Positions 1-8,580 of a DNA stretch of 64,000 nt are shown in pieces (within the stretch, counting starts at the first letter, position 1; each line of letters begins with the position of its first letter). A program made the translations under genes and the position numbers. The notes beneath the pieces were generated by a model that worked only from the letters and a program-made list of their open reading frames with translations, searched no databases and had not been told where the DNA came from. This DNA comes from Candidatus Parabacteroides intestinigallinarum (GTDB lineage: Bacteria > Bacteroidota > Bacteroidia > Bacteroidales > Tannerellaceae): positions 1 through 64,000 of the forward strand of contig DXEN01000017.1 in assembly GCA_019114945.1 (NCBI GenBank). The letters are read 5' to 3'.

Positions 1-1379
1 TATGTTAACGACCCGTCCGGGTTGAACATCGGGGAGGAGGGGTGTCCCTCGTCGGCGATGTTCCGCCAAATCACGCCACTTCCCTCCGAATAGGTAATCG
101 GGTTGTAGTACTTATTGTGCGAGAACTCGAAGTTGTTACTAATCTTCAGCCAAGGTGTCAACTTATAGCCCGATTTGAAACGCATGTTGTATGTCTTGAA
201 CTTATCGGTCTGCTCGTCGCTATCGAACAATCCGTCATACGAGTAGAAACGACCGGACAGATAGTAGTCGAACTTATCGTCGGAACCGGAGATCGAGAGA
301 TTCTGGTTCTGGGCGAATACATTGTTCTTATACATTATATCATAATAGTCTGTACCTTCCGGATAGTAAACGTAGCGGCCCTTAGTTCCGATGGAACCAT
401 CGGAGATTACCGTACCGAAATCACCCGTCTCGTGCCGGCGCTTATACTCCTCCAACCATGCGACGGAGAATTGTTGTGTTTTGTTGATACCCGAGGGGTT
501 CGAATGGTTGTAATTGTAATACGCGTCATAGAAATGCTGCGCCCAGATATAACCATCAGAGACCACGTCCGGCACGTTCTGTGGCGTTTGCAGCGAGTAG
601 CTGGACGACCACGTCACTTTCGGCTTGCCTTCCGTGGCGTTTTTCGTCGTGATTAATACGACACCGAACGGGGCGCGCGCTCCGTAGATCGCGGAGGCCG
701 CGGCATCCTTCAATACGGATACACTCTCGATATCGTTTGGGTTCAACATCGACGGGTCGCCTTCTACGCCGTCGATGAGCACGAGGGCGCTACCTCCATT
801 GATAGAACCGGTACCGCGCACGTTGAAATCTGCCGTACGTCCCGGCTTACCGTCGGAGAGGGAGATGTTCAAGTTCGGCACCACGCCTTCCAGCATCTGG
901 GTGGCGTTGGCCGTCGGACGACCATCGAATACGTCGCTCGTCACTTGCTCGACGGCGCCCGTAAGGTTTACTTTCTTCTGCGAACCGTAGCCCACCACGA
1001 CTACCTCGTCCAGATTCTGCGTGTCCTCATGGATAGCGATCACGAATTTATCCTTATTGCCCACGGGAACCTCCTGCGTCACGTAACCGATATAAGAAAC
1101 CTGCAAGATAGCGTTCGCCGGCACGTTCAGCGAGAAGTTTCCATCGATATCCGTTATCGTTCCCGTCGTAGAGCCCTTCACCAGCACGTTCGCGCCAATG
1201 ATAGGCTCCCCTTTCGCGTCCGTGATCTTACCGGTAATAATCTTATCGCCTTGCTGGTTCACCTCCGGGGACGACGCGGAAGATAAATCCATCTGCGAGG
1301 CAGCTACCGCTCCGGAAAAGCCCGCGAATAGCTGGGCATACAATAATGTCCGGAATAAAGAGTGCTTGAAATTACTCAT
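1..1379 (-). CDS. SusC/RagA-type TonB-dependent outer-membrane receptor, 5' part (runs off the window)
   Basis: The reading frame is open from the ATG at 1379 to base 1, so the C-terminal half is missing because of the window edge. An N-terminal signal-like segment is followed by a carboxypeptidase-D-like domain (ITGKITDAKGEPIIGANV, roughly residues 40-120), then the TonB-plug region with NLDEVVVVGYGSQKK, the plug motif LIDGVEG and the SusC hallmark VLKDAAASAIYGARAPFGV. Family knowledge: such receptors import glycans or peptides across the outer membrane together with a SusD lipoprotein and ExbBD-TonB energy. Its SusD partner would lie beyond base 1. Substrate cannot be told from this part. 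No sigma or anti-sigma gene lies beside it. Confidence 0.93.
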   Translation of the reverse strand, partial: MSNFKHSLFRTLLYAQLFAGFSGAVAASQMDLSSASSPEVNQQGDKIITGKITDAKGEPIIGANVLVKGSTTGTITDIDGNFSLNVPANAILQVSYIGYVTQEVPVGNKDKFVIAIHEDTQNLDEVVVVGYGSQKKVNLTGAVEQVTSDVFDGRPTANATQMLEGVVPNLNISLSDGKPGRTADFNVRGTGSINGGSALVLIDGVEGDPSMLNPNDIESVSVLKDAAASAIYGARAPFGVVLITTKNATEGKPKVTWSSSYSLQTPQNVPDVVSDGYIWAQHFYDAYYNYNHSNPSGINKTQQFSVAWLEEYKRRHETGDFGTVISDGSIGTKGRYVYYPEGTDYYDIMYKNNVFAQNQNLSISGSDDKFDYYLSGRFYSYDGLFDSDEQTDKFKTYNMRFKSGYKLTPWLKISNNFEFSHNKYYNPITYSEGSGVIWRNIADEGHPSSPMFNPDGSLT

Positions 1380-1986
1380 TTGAATGTTAGTTTTTGAATG
1401 ATACATAGATTTTAGGTAATTGTTTCTTGATTTTCTTGGAAGAAGCGGGAATCTACCTACCTTTCCCTTCCTCCGCTCGTCGCTCTTGTGTTACTTCATA
1501 GGCATTCTGTTATTTTAAATGTTAACATTATCATAACTCACTCACAAATAAATCGCAATTCTTTTCGCTTGAAAGGTAATCGGCTCCGCGAGGATGGAAA
1601 TCCCGATAAATCCCCGGCCGGGGACGTATCGTATAGGAGGGAACAAATAAAAGGATAGAAGCGTGCGTCATATCGGGTCCGTAAAGCCCCGAACGCACAC
1701 CCGTCGCCCGTACGCGACCGCGCCAATCTATCCGTATCTACCTTCATAGCAATTCCTAACTTGATAATGGCCCTTGAGCCGCGGCGCGCGTTAATCATGC
1801 CTCCGCGAGACAAAGCCATCTAACTCGCCTACAAAAATAGCAAAAATAGGAATATATCACGCATTTTCAGTAAAAATAAAATACATGGGTAATATAATAT
1901 TGTAAAACAAAGGCATACGGTATGTTTACGAATGTTGCAAACCTTATGAGGCACGCGGGCTGGGCACGTCTATCGAAAGTCCTGAT
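1380..1986. other. Non-coding leader upstream of the first SusC-like gene
   Basis: About 600 bases without a convincing gene. A 93-codon open frame on the minus strand (1538-1819) has no recognisable content. Two minus-strand TATTTTTG boxes (complement of 1832-1839 and 1841-1848) fit the Bacteroidota -7 consensus; if either is used, the susC transcript has a leader of roughly 450 nt. A CCCCGGCCGGGG palindrome lies within that leader near 1616-1627. Confidence 0.4.
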
Positions 1987-2286
1987 ACGCGGCCGCTCCC
2001 GGCAATTCCCCCGCGAACTCCCCGCTAAACGCGCCGCGTGCGGCTACTTTCCGGCTGATTTCTTGCTAAACGCGCCGCGTTTAGGAACTTTCCGACAGAC
2101 TTTTAACAAAACGCGCCGCGTTTAAAAGCTTTCCAAATGCCTATTAACGAAACGCGCCGCGTTTAATAACTTTCCAAACGCCTTTTAACGAAACGCGCCG
2201 CGTTCAGTAACTTTCCTACGGATTTCTTGCCGGACGCGCCGCGTTTAGCGACTTTCCGGTAGATTTTCCGCCGGACGCGCCCTTCG
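1987..2286. repeat. Tandem array of 41-bp units with a near-palindromic core
   Basis: The core AACGCGCCGCGTT (an inverted repeat around one central base) begins at 2028, 2069, 2110, 2151, 2192, 2233 and 2274, exactly 41 bases apart each time; a degraded copy lies at about 1987. The first base or two and the last copy vary. Each unit also holds an ACTTTCC element about ten bases after the core. The period is not a multiple of three, so this is not a coding repeat. There are no CRISPR-like unique spacers: the whole unit is repeated with substitutions. Confidence 0.9.
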
Positions 2287-2339
2287 GAATCACTCATTTA
2301 AAAAAAATCGCCGGACGAAGCATTTTTTAGAGAAACATG

Positions 2340-2370
2340 CTTGGATATTAAAAATAAAGGATTATATTTG
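2340..2370 (+). promoter_or_regulatory. Bacteroidota-type promoter for the DUF6261-like gene
   Basis: TATATTTG at 2363-2370 matches TAnnTTTG exactly. A CTTG at 2340-2343 sits 19 bases upstream where TTTG is expected. The coding region begins 30-70 bases downstream. Confidence 0.5.
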
Positions 2371-2398
2371 CGACATCTAAAACTAAAATAATGATAAC

Positions 2399-3193
2399 AT
2401 AAAAAAAATTAAAACATTAGGGTTGGCTCGTCTCCGTATGGATGAGTGCTTTGGTTTCTTAAAACTAATTGAGGCCGAAACCGCGAACCTGCCACTGCAA
2501 GACAAAGAGGAGACTGATTCACCCTCGGAAATTAACCTGGCCGATACTATGACGGTACTCGAAGCTAAGGTAAACGCGTTTATCAACGCTGTCAATGATT
2601 TCGACGCGGCCCTGAAAGCCCCCGACTCGAATCCCGCGACACCCATGACGGAAGCGACCGACGACGCGCGCGATGCCGCTTGGCGAAGGACGTACAACTT
2701 CGTGACGGCGATGGGCGGACATCCCGACGAGGATATCGCGAAGGCGAGCGCGGGCGTGAAAATGCTGTTCGACAAGTATGGCGAGATACCGCGATTGACG
2801 CAAACGGGAAAAAGCGGCTTCATGCACAACTTGTTGCAAGACTTGGAGGCGGTAGAAGCCGAGAAGCGTACCGCGATGAATCTCGATATATGGATCGCGA
2901 ACATGCGAGTGAAGGAGGAAGCCTATCTCGCGGCGGCGACGGAGCGGACGGAAGCGAACGCGAACCGGCAGATAGGCATCACGAAGACAACGCGCGAGGC
3001 GGCGCAAAATGCCTATCGCTCGCTGGTGGACGCGGTGAACGCCTTGACGATAATAAACGGTGACGCGGATTACGCGACCTTCATCGACAACGTAAACGCG
3101 ATGATCGACCGGCAGACTACCATCTCGAAAGCGCGCTTCACGCGAGCGAAGAAAGAGGAGGAGGAAGAGGAAATACCTACGCCCGAGGCATAG
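2399..3193 (+). CDS. DUF6261-like hypothetical protein
   Basis: The protein is about 255-260 residues, mostly helical and charged, with no signal peptide or membrane segment and a glutamate run near the C-terminus (KKEEEEEE). It resembles the DUF6261 family, which is found in Bacteroidetes and has no known function; I assign this from general pattern memory. The start is uncertain. The likely N-terminus, IKTLGLARLRMDECFGF, is encoded from about 2408, but this frame has no ATG until 2438, which lies inside the conserved segment. ATA 2399, ATT 2408 or TTG 2423 would have to serve, or there is an upstream sequence change. The next gene, dacB, follows 39 bases downstream on the same strand. Confidence 0.7.
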   Translation: MKKIKTLGLARLRMDECFGFLKLIEAETANLPLQDKEETDSPSEINLADTMTVLEAKVNAFINAVNDFDAALKAPDSNPATPMTEATDDARDAAWRRTYNFVTAMGGHPDEDIAKASAGVKMLFDKYGEIPRLTQTGKSGFMHNLLQDLEAVEAEKRTAMNLDIWIANMRVKEEAYLAAATERTEANANRQIGITKTTREAAQNAYRSLVDAVNALTIINGDADYATFIDNVNAMIDRQTTISKARFTRAKKEEEEEEIPTPEA

Positions 3194-3232
3194 GACAAGG
3201 ACAATAAGAGAGGCGCCGAAACGCGTAGAGGC

Positions 3233-4708
3233 ATGCGGAACTCAGGAAGACAAATTATATATACAATTTGGATGCTATGGCTGTGCGCCGCGATGGCGGC
3301 ACGAGTACCTCAGCCTATCCAACAACTACTCGCGAAGCCTTATATGCGTGGCGCCTCTTTCTCATTACTTATCAAAGAAACCGAAAGCGGGCGCGTGGTA
3401 TGCGCGTACGATACGCTCAGGCAACTAACGCCCGCGTCGGTGATGAAATTGGTGACTACCGCCACGGCCCTCGAATTAATCGGCGAGGACTACCGCTATC
3501 CCACACGAATCACTTATGACGGACATATCGAGGACGGAACGCTGCGCGGAAACCTCTACATCGAGGGAAGCGGCGACCCCAGCTTAGGCTCGGCCTTCAT
3601 CGACGAGGAACCGGAGGCGTTCGCGCGCGATTGGATAGAAGCCATCCGGCGGACGGGCATCCGGCGGGTGACCGGAAGCGTCGTAGCTGACGCGTCGCTA
3701 TTCGACACGGAAGGACTATCCCTCAAATGGGCGCGCGAGGACCTTGGGAGTTATTATGGAACCGGCAGCTATGGTCTCTCGGTATTCGACAATCGCTATA
3801 CATTGCTATTACGCACCGGCGCGCCGGGTTCGCGTCCGCGAGTGACCGGTACGGAGCCCGCGTTGCCCGATTTGCGCTTTCACAACTACCTCACCGCCCG
3901 TTCCATCGCCATCGATAGCGCCTATATCCTTGGCGCGCCGCTCTCCGACGAGAGATACCTGTACGGAGTGGTGCCCGCGAACCGCGCGCGCTACACCATG
4001 CGCGGCGACATCCCCGACCCGCCGCTTTTCCTTGCCCAATACCTGACGAGAGCCTCGCGCGAGGCGGGTATCGAGGTGGAGGGAAAGCCGACAAGCCTGC
4101 GCCTTACGCGCGAGGCCGGCGAGGCGCCCGCTGGCGAGCGGCACGCGCTCGTCACCACCTACTCGCCCCCGCTAAGTACCCTCGCGGGCGTGACGAACCG
4201 GGTGAGCCACAACTTATTCGCAGACGCGCTGCTGAAGACCATCGGCCTCGGCTACGAGCCGCGAGCCGGCGAGACATTATCCACGTTTGAGCGGGGCATC
4301 CGCCGGCTACGCGCGCATTGGGAGGAGCGCGGCCTCGACCTATCCACCCTCTGGATGTACGACGGCAGCGGGCTGGCGATGGCCGATAAACTCTCCGCGA
4401 GCTTCCTTACGGAGCTGCTTCTCTATATGGATCGCGAATCGACGCGGGGCGAGGCGTTCCGTAGCTCCCTGCCGCGGGCCGGTATGGAGGGTTCGGTGCG
4501 GAATTTCCTGAAAGGCTCGGCGCTGGCGGGGAAAGCGCGCCTGAAAAGCGGCAGCATGAGCCGCGTGAAGAGCTACGCGGGCTACATAGACCTCGGTGGC
4601 AAGCGATACACGGTAGTGGTGCTGGCGAACCATTACGCCTGCGACGGGCGCGTGATGAGCTACGCCATCGAGCGGCTGCTGCTCGCCATTTTCGCTACGC
4701 TCACTTAA
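3233..4708 (+). CDS. dacB: Penicillin-binding protein 4, D-alanyl-D-alanine carboxypeptidase/endopeptidase (peptidase S13)
   Basis: A 491-residue exported protein with a signal peptide over residues 1-23. The three active-site motifs of the serine penicillin-recognising enzymes are visible: SVMK at 69-72 (nucleophile Ser69, Lys72), SHN at 325-327, and KSG at 438-440 in place of KTG. The length and spacing fit the S13 family, with its large insertion between the first and second motif. These enzymes trim D-Ala from, or cut cross-links in, peptidoglycan in the periplasm. The gene runs convergently into the LytTR regulator gene, and the two stops overlap by 8 bp, so no terminator can fit between them. 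Confidence 0.93.
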   Translation: MRNSGRQIIYTIWMLWLCAAMAARVPQPIQQLLAKPYMRGASFSLLIKETESGRVVCAYDTLRQLTPASVMKLVTTATALELIGEDYRYPTRITYDGHIEDGTLRGNLYIEGSGDPSLGSAFIDEEPEAFARDWIEAIRRTGIRRVTGSVVADASLFDTEGLSLKWAREDLGSYYGTGSYGLSVFDNRYTLLLRTGAPGSRPRVTGTEPALPDLRFHNYLTARSIAIDSAYILGAPLSDERYLYGVVPANRARYTMRGDIPDPPLFLAQYLTRASREAGIEVEGKPTSLRLTREAGEAPAGERHALVTTYSPPLSTLAGVTNRVSHNLFADALLKTIGLGYEPRAGETLSTFERGIRRLRAHWEERGLDLSTLWMYDGSGLAMADKLSASFLTELLLYMDRESTRGEAFRSSLPRAGMEGSVRNFLKGSALAGKARLKSGSMSRVKSYAGYIDLGGKRYTVVVLANHYACDGRVMSYAIERLLLAIFATLT

Positions 4709-5423
4709 ACAAGATAGCCCGCCGCTCCAACACCTCTAAGAAATGGGGCTTGTAATTCTCGGAAATGGGGATATACTCCTTTCCAAAGACGATTCGGTTG
4801 CGCTCGATGACCTTTATCTTATCCGCGTGGACGATGAAGGAGCGATGCACGCGCACGAAGCGGTCCGGCGGCAGCATCTCCTCCAGTTTCTTCATGCTCA
4901 TGAGGGAAAGCACGGGGCGTTCCTCTCCCTCCAGGTAAATCTTGACGTAATCCTTCAATCCCTCGATGTAAAGCACGCGGGACAGCTCTATCTGCAACAG
5001 CCGATACTCGCTCCTCACGAAAATACGGTCGACCGGCGCATCGGAGGCGGACGACTTGCGAAGCAACTCGAACCACGCCACCGCCTTGTTTACGGATGCG
5101 AGGAAATCGGCGTAACTAATCGGTTTCAACAAATAATCCAGCGCGTTGACGCGATAACTATCCACCGCGTACTGGTCGAAAGCCGTGGTGAAGATGACGC
5201 GAATCCGCGGATCGAGCACCTGCGAGAACTCCAGCCCGCTCAGCTTCGCCATCTGGATGTCGAGGAACAATAAATCTACCGGTTCCTCCCGCAAGGCGGG
5301 CAACGCGTTGACAGCGCTGTTGTAAGTCCCCCGCAACTCCAGGAAAGAGGTTTTCAACACATAATTCTCCAGCAAACTAACCGCCAACGGCTCATCATCG
5401 ATAATCGCGCAAGTAAGAGTCAT
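4701..5423 (-). CDS. LytTR-family response regulator
   Basis: 240 residues. A receiver domain occupies residues 1-120, with acidic pocket D9/D10, phospho-acceptor D55 (LLFLDIQM), T80 and K100 (LLKP). A LytTR DNA-binding domain follows (about 135-235; FVRVHRSFIVHADKI). Its start overlaps the end of the sensor kinase gene by 4 bp (ATGA), so the two are translationally coupled. Family knowledge: it binds direct repeats upstream of target genes after phosphorylation. Being downstream of the efflux genes, it probably regulates that operon, but the sequence does not prove this. Confidence 0.93.
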   Translation of the reverse strand: MTLTCAIIDDEPLAVSLLENYVLKTSFLELRGTYNSAVNALPALREEPVDLLFLDIQMAKLSGLEFSQVLDPRIRVIFTTAFDQYAVDSYRVNALDYLLKPISYADFLASVNKAVAWFELLRKSSASDAPVDRIFVRSEYRLLQIELSRVLYIEGLKDYVKIYLEGEERPVLSLMSMKKLEEMLPPDRFVRVHRSFIVHADKIKVIERNRIVFGKEYIPISENYKPHFLEVLERRAILFK

Positions 5424-6496
5424 AGATTTCGCTCATTTATAAGAATAGACAAATCGGAAAGATAGCGATCGCCCTCTCGCCCGTGACGGAACGAGTAGCG
5501 ACCGGCGTAAAGCAGCGACAGCCGCCGCTCCAGGTTCGCCAAGCCGATGCCGGAGCCACTCTTGTCGCGCTCCGGAGCTTTCGGGAAATAACTGTTGCGG
5601 ATGGCGCAAACCACCTTGTCGCCCTCCTGATGAATGTCGATGTAGATAAAGGAAGGCTCGCTGTTGCTTACGCCATGTTTGAACGCGTTCTCCACTAACG
5701 AGATGAACAACAACGGAGCGATGGTCGCGCCGGGAGAAGCGGGGCGGATATCGCTCTCCAATGTCACGTGACGAGGCAAGCGGATGCGCATCAGCTCCAC
5801 GTAATTGCGTAGGAAGTCGAGATCCTTCTCCAGCGGGACGAGCGGCTGGCTACTCTCGTAGAGAACATAGCGCAAGAGGCGGCTCAGGTCGTGCACGACA
5901 GCTTGCGCCCGCTCCGGGCTGAAAGCTATCAGGCTATAGATATTGTTCAGCGTGTTGAACAGGAAATGCGGATTGAGTTGGCTCTTCAGATTGCGTAATT
6001 CCGACTCCGCGCGCTCTTTCTCGAGCTCCCGGCGGAGCGCCTCCGTGCGATACCAGCCATCTGTCATCTTGATAGCCACGCTTAAGCCAGTCACCAAGGA
6101 ATAAATAAAAGCGTTGATGAAAAAGAAGCCGACTACCTCGTTGAGCGGGCGCGGCGGACGCCTGATACGGCGGAATACATCGTGGGGAAGGCCATATTCC
6201 ATGAGCAAGTGGACGGCGAGCATCACGCCGACAATAAGCGCCAAGTTGCTTAGCAGGAACCAGCCCGGCCGGCGGTTGAACAAATACCGACGGACGAGAT
6301 AGCCATAGTTCACATAGAAAACCAGCATGAAGGAAAGCGGCACGATGATGGCGCGCACATATCCCTCCAGCGAGACGCGCGCCTCGTGCCCCGTGAAGAA
6401 AAACGGGAAGCAGAAGAGGATAGCCCAGCCCGCCACGTGAATCCATTTGCCCGTACCTCGCACGTGCGGCGTTTGCGGTGTGTCGTTCATTGTCAT
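5420..6496 (-). CDS. LytS/YehU-type sensor histidine kinase (His_kinase family)
   Basis: About 358 residues. Four hydrophobic segments fill the first 150 residues, followed by a short coiled coil (RRELEKERAESELRNLKSQL), the phospho-acceptor motif LNPHFLFNTLNNI and a HATPase domain with SLVENAFKHGVSN and GIGLANLERRL. I place the start at ATG 6496 (or ATG 6490). A frame with a TTG start reaches 6520, but a -7 promoter box lies at 6518-6525, so the upstream start is unlikely. No separate sensory domain is visible, so sensing is probably by the membrane segments. It is paired with the downstream LytTR regulator. Confidence 0.92.
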   Translation of the reverse strand: MTMNDTPQTPHVRGTGKWIHVAGWAILFCFPFFFTGHEARVSLEGYVRAIIVPLSFMLVFYVNYGYLVRRYLFNRRPGWFLLSNLALIVGVMLAVHLLMEYGLPHDVFRRIRRPPRPLNEVVGFFFINAFIYSLVTGLSVAIKMTDGWYRTEALRRELEKERAESELRNLKSQLNPHFLFNTLNNIYSLIAFSPERAQAVVHDLSRLLRYVLYESSQPLVPLEKDLDFLRNYVELMRIRLPRHVTLESDIRPASPGATIAPLLFISLVENAFKHGVSNSEPSFIYIDIHQEGDKVVCAIRNSYFPKAPERDKSGSGIGLANLERRLSLLYAGRYSFRHGREGDRYLSDLSILINERNL

Positions 6497-6517
6497 TATC
6501 GTATTTACTACGAGGTT

Positions 6518-6525
6518 CAAAGATA
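6518..6525 (-). promoter_or_regulatory. Possible internal promoter before the sensor kinase gene
   Basis: The minus strand reads TATCTTTG here, an exact TAnnTTTG match about 22 bases before ATG 6496. No TTTG box is seen at the proper distance upstream. It could allow the two-component genes to be expressed apart from the efflux genes. Confidence 0.35.
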
Positions 6526-6553
6526 CGCGTTTTTTCGTCTCCCGCCCGCGGGA

Positions 6554-7774
6554 TTATTCATAACGAATCGCCTCGATAGGATCGAGTTGCGCGGCTTTCT
6601 TCGCCGGATACCACCCGAAGAAGACGCCCGTGACGGTGCAAACAACGAACGAGAGCAATACGCTCCACGGCTGGATGTAGATGGGGAAACGCGCCACGAT
6701 ATTAACCACCAACGCCGCGCCCACGCCCAGAAACACGCCAATCAAGCCGCCCGTGACGCTAATCAGGATAGACTCGATGAGGAACTGCGCGAGAATGTCT
6801 ATCCCCTTCGCCCCGATGCTCATACGAAGTCCAATCTCGCGCGTACGCTCCGTTACGCTCACGTACATGATATTCATGATGCCGATACCTCCTACCAACA
6901 AGGAAATGCCCGCCACGGCGGCGAGTAAGGTCGTCATGATGTCGGTAGTACTTGTCAGCATCGTGCTCAGCTCCTGCGTGCTTCGGATGGTGAAATCGTC
7001 GTCGTCGGTATCTTTCAGCCGGTGGTTGCGGCGCAGAATCTCGGAAATCTCGTCGATGGCCTGGTCGGTATACTCCTCCTTAAGCGCCGAGCAGGTGATG
7101 CCCTGCAGGTGAGTAATGGCCAGCACCTTCTTCTGGATGGTGGTATAAGGGGCGAGAATCAAATCGTCCTGATCCATGCCCATGCTGTTGTATCCCTTGC
7201 TCTTCAGCACGCCGACGATACGAAAAGGAAGTTTCTCGAAGCGGACGACCTTGCCGACGGGATTTCCCCCGTCCGGGAATAGATTATCCACGATAGTCTT
7301 GCCTACGACGCACACCTTCGCGGCCGTCCGCACGTCTTGCTCGGAGAACATCTCGCCATCTTCTATCTCGTACCGGCGAATCTCCATGTACTCGGGGCTG
7401 ACGCCATAAATGGTGGTCGGGGCGTTCTCGGCGCCGCAAATAACCTGCCCGCTACTGTTCACCGTAGGCGTAGCGGCGGAGACATACCGCGTCTCGTTCA
7501 CGATATCCTCGTAATCCTGCAGCTTCAGCGTCTCCATCGCCGAGGCCTCCTGCCGCACGCCGCCCCGCATATCGCCGCCCGGCTGTATCATAATCATGTT
7601 CGAGCCCATCTCGCTGATTTGCTCTTGTATACTCTTTTTCGAGCCTTGACCGATGGCGAGCATCGTAATGACCGACGCCACGCCGATAATGATACCGAGC
7701 ATCGTGAGGAAACCGCGAAGCTTGTTGTTCGCTAACGCCCGGAGGGCTATCTTCAATAAATTCGCCGCGTTCAT
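6554..7774 (-). CDS. MacB-type ABC transporter permease
   Basis: 406 residues with one N-terminal membrane segment (FLTMLGIIIGVASVITMLAIG), a large periplasmic MacB_PCD domain (about 45-260) and three C-terminal segments of the FtsX fold (about 285-395). Ends with LDPIEAIRYE, the usual C-terminus of the family. Unlike E. coli MacB the ATPase is on a separate polypeptide, encoded 27 bases upstream. Works with the membrane-fusion and TolC proteins of the same operon, driving export of a periplasmic substrate by mechanotransmission rather than membrane translocation (family knowledge). The substrate is not visible. Confidence 0.93.
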   Translation of the reverse strand: MNAANLLKIALRALANNKLRGFLTMLGIIIGVASVITMLAIGQGSKKSIQEQISEMGSNMIMIQPGGDMRGGVRQEASAMETLKLQDYEDIVNETRYVSAATPTVNSSGQVICGAENAPTTIYGVSPEYMEIRRYEIEDGEMFSEQDVRTAAKVCVVGKTIVDNLFPDGGNPVGKVVRFEKLPFRIVGVLKSKGYNSMGMDQDDLILAPYTTIQKKVLAITHLQGITCSALKEEYTDQAIDEISEILRRNHRLKDTDDDDFTIRSTQELSTMLTSTTDIMTTLLAAVAGISLLVGGIGIMNIMYVSVTERTREIGLRMSIGAKGIDILAQFLIESILISVTGGLIGVFLGVGAALVVNIVARFPIYIQPWSVLLSFVVCTVTGVFFGWYPAKKAAQLDPIEAIRYE

Positions 7775-7801
7775 ATCTTGTTATCTCCTTTTTCTTAACT
7801 C

Positions 7802-8542
7802 TTAATCATCGTTTTTAGGTAAACGGGCCAAGGTTTCCTCCGCGCTCAGCACGTTCGCGTTCACTACGTCCGAGGTAATGTGTCCATCGCGTAAGGTGAT
7901 GTTCCTGCTGCTGTATTGGGCGATTTCCGGGTTGTGAGTCACGAAAATGATGGTCTTTCCCTCAGCGTGCAAGCGCTGGAAAAGGACCAATATCTCGAAT
8001 GAGGTACGTGTGTCGAGATTACCCGTCGCCTCGTCGGCGAGAATCACCGCGGGATCGTTCACCAATGCCCGTGCGATCGCGACACGTTGCATCTGTCCGC
8101 CGGACATCTGATTACTCTTGTGCATCAAGCGATCGCCCAGCCCAACAGCTATCAAGGCGTTGATAGCCTTCTCCTTGCGCTGCGCCGCCTTGAAAGCGGG
8201 GTTGTACATGAGGGGAAGCTCCACGTTCTCGATGGCCGTGGTCTTCGGCAAAAGATTATAGTTCTGGAACACGAAACCAATCTTTCGGTTCCGGAGCGTC
8301 GCCCGCTGACGCTTGTTCATCGTGCGCACCGACACGCCGTCGAGGAAATACTCCCCGCTCGTGGGCGTATCCAAGCAACCCAGGATGTTCAAGAGCGTAC
8401 TCTTGCCCGAGCCGGAAGAACCCATGATGGTTACGAACTCGCTCTCCCGGATCGTGAACGAGACACCCCGTAAAGCATGTACCACCTCATCGCCCACTTG
8501 GAAATCCCGCTTGATATTCTCTAATCGTATGATTTCTTTCAT
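7802..8542 (-). CDS. MacB/LolD-type ABC transporter ATP-binding protein
   Basis: 246 residues. Walker A is GSSGSGKST (about 42-50), the signature is [15 protein letters not shown], Walker B is [12 protein letters not shown] and the switch histidine is in FVTHNPE. This is the cytoplasmic motor for the permease encoded directly downstream. Confidence 0.95.
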   Translation of the reverse strand: MKEIIRLENIKRDFQVGDEVVHALRGVSFTIRESEFVTIMGSSGSGKSTLLNILGCLDTPTSGEYFLDGVSVRTMNKRQRATLRNRKIGFVFQNYNLLPKTTAIENVELPLMYNPAFKAAQRKEKAINALIAVGLGDRLMHKSNQMSGGQMQRVAIARALVNDPAVILADEATGNLDTRTSFEILVLFQRLHAEGKTIIFVTHNPEIAQYSSRNITLRDGHITSDVVNANVLSAEETLARLPKNDD

Positions 8543-8580
8543 CGCCTTCTCGCTTTAGAAAAACCAACGCCAAGGCGCGC

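Noticed and set aside
1538..1819. A 93-codon minus-strand frame
   Set aside because: No ribosome binding site, no conserved features, and it lies in the likely leader of the SusC-like gene.
1922..2125. A 67-codon plus-strand frame entering the 41-bp repeats
   Set aside because: The repeat period is not a multiple of three and the frame is not kept between units.
1987..2286. CRISPR array
   Set aside because: The entire unit is repeated with substitutions; there are no unique spacers and no cas genes in the window.
2391..2402. Frameshift explaining the missing start of the DUF6261-like gene
   Set aside because: The ATG at 2391 reaches its stop codon at 2400-2402, which includes only the first two bases of the A run; changing the run's length does not restore the frame.
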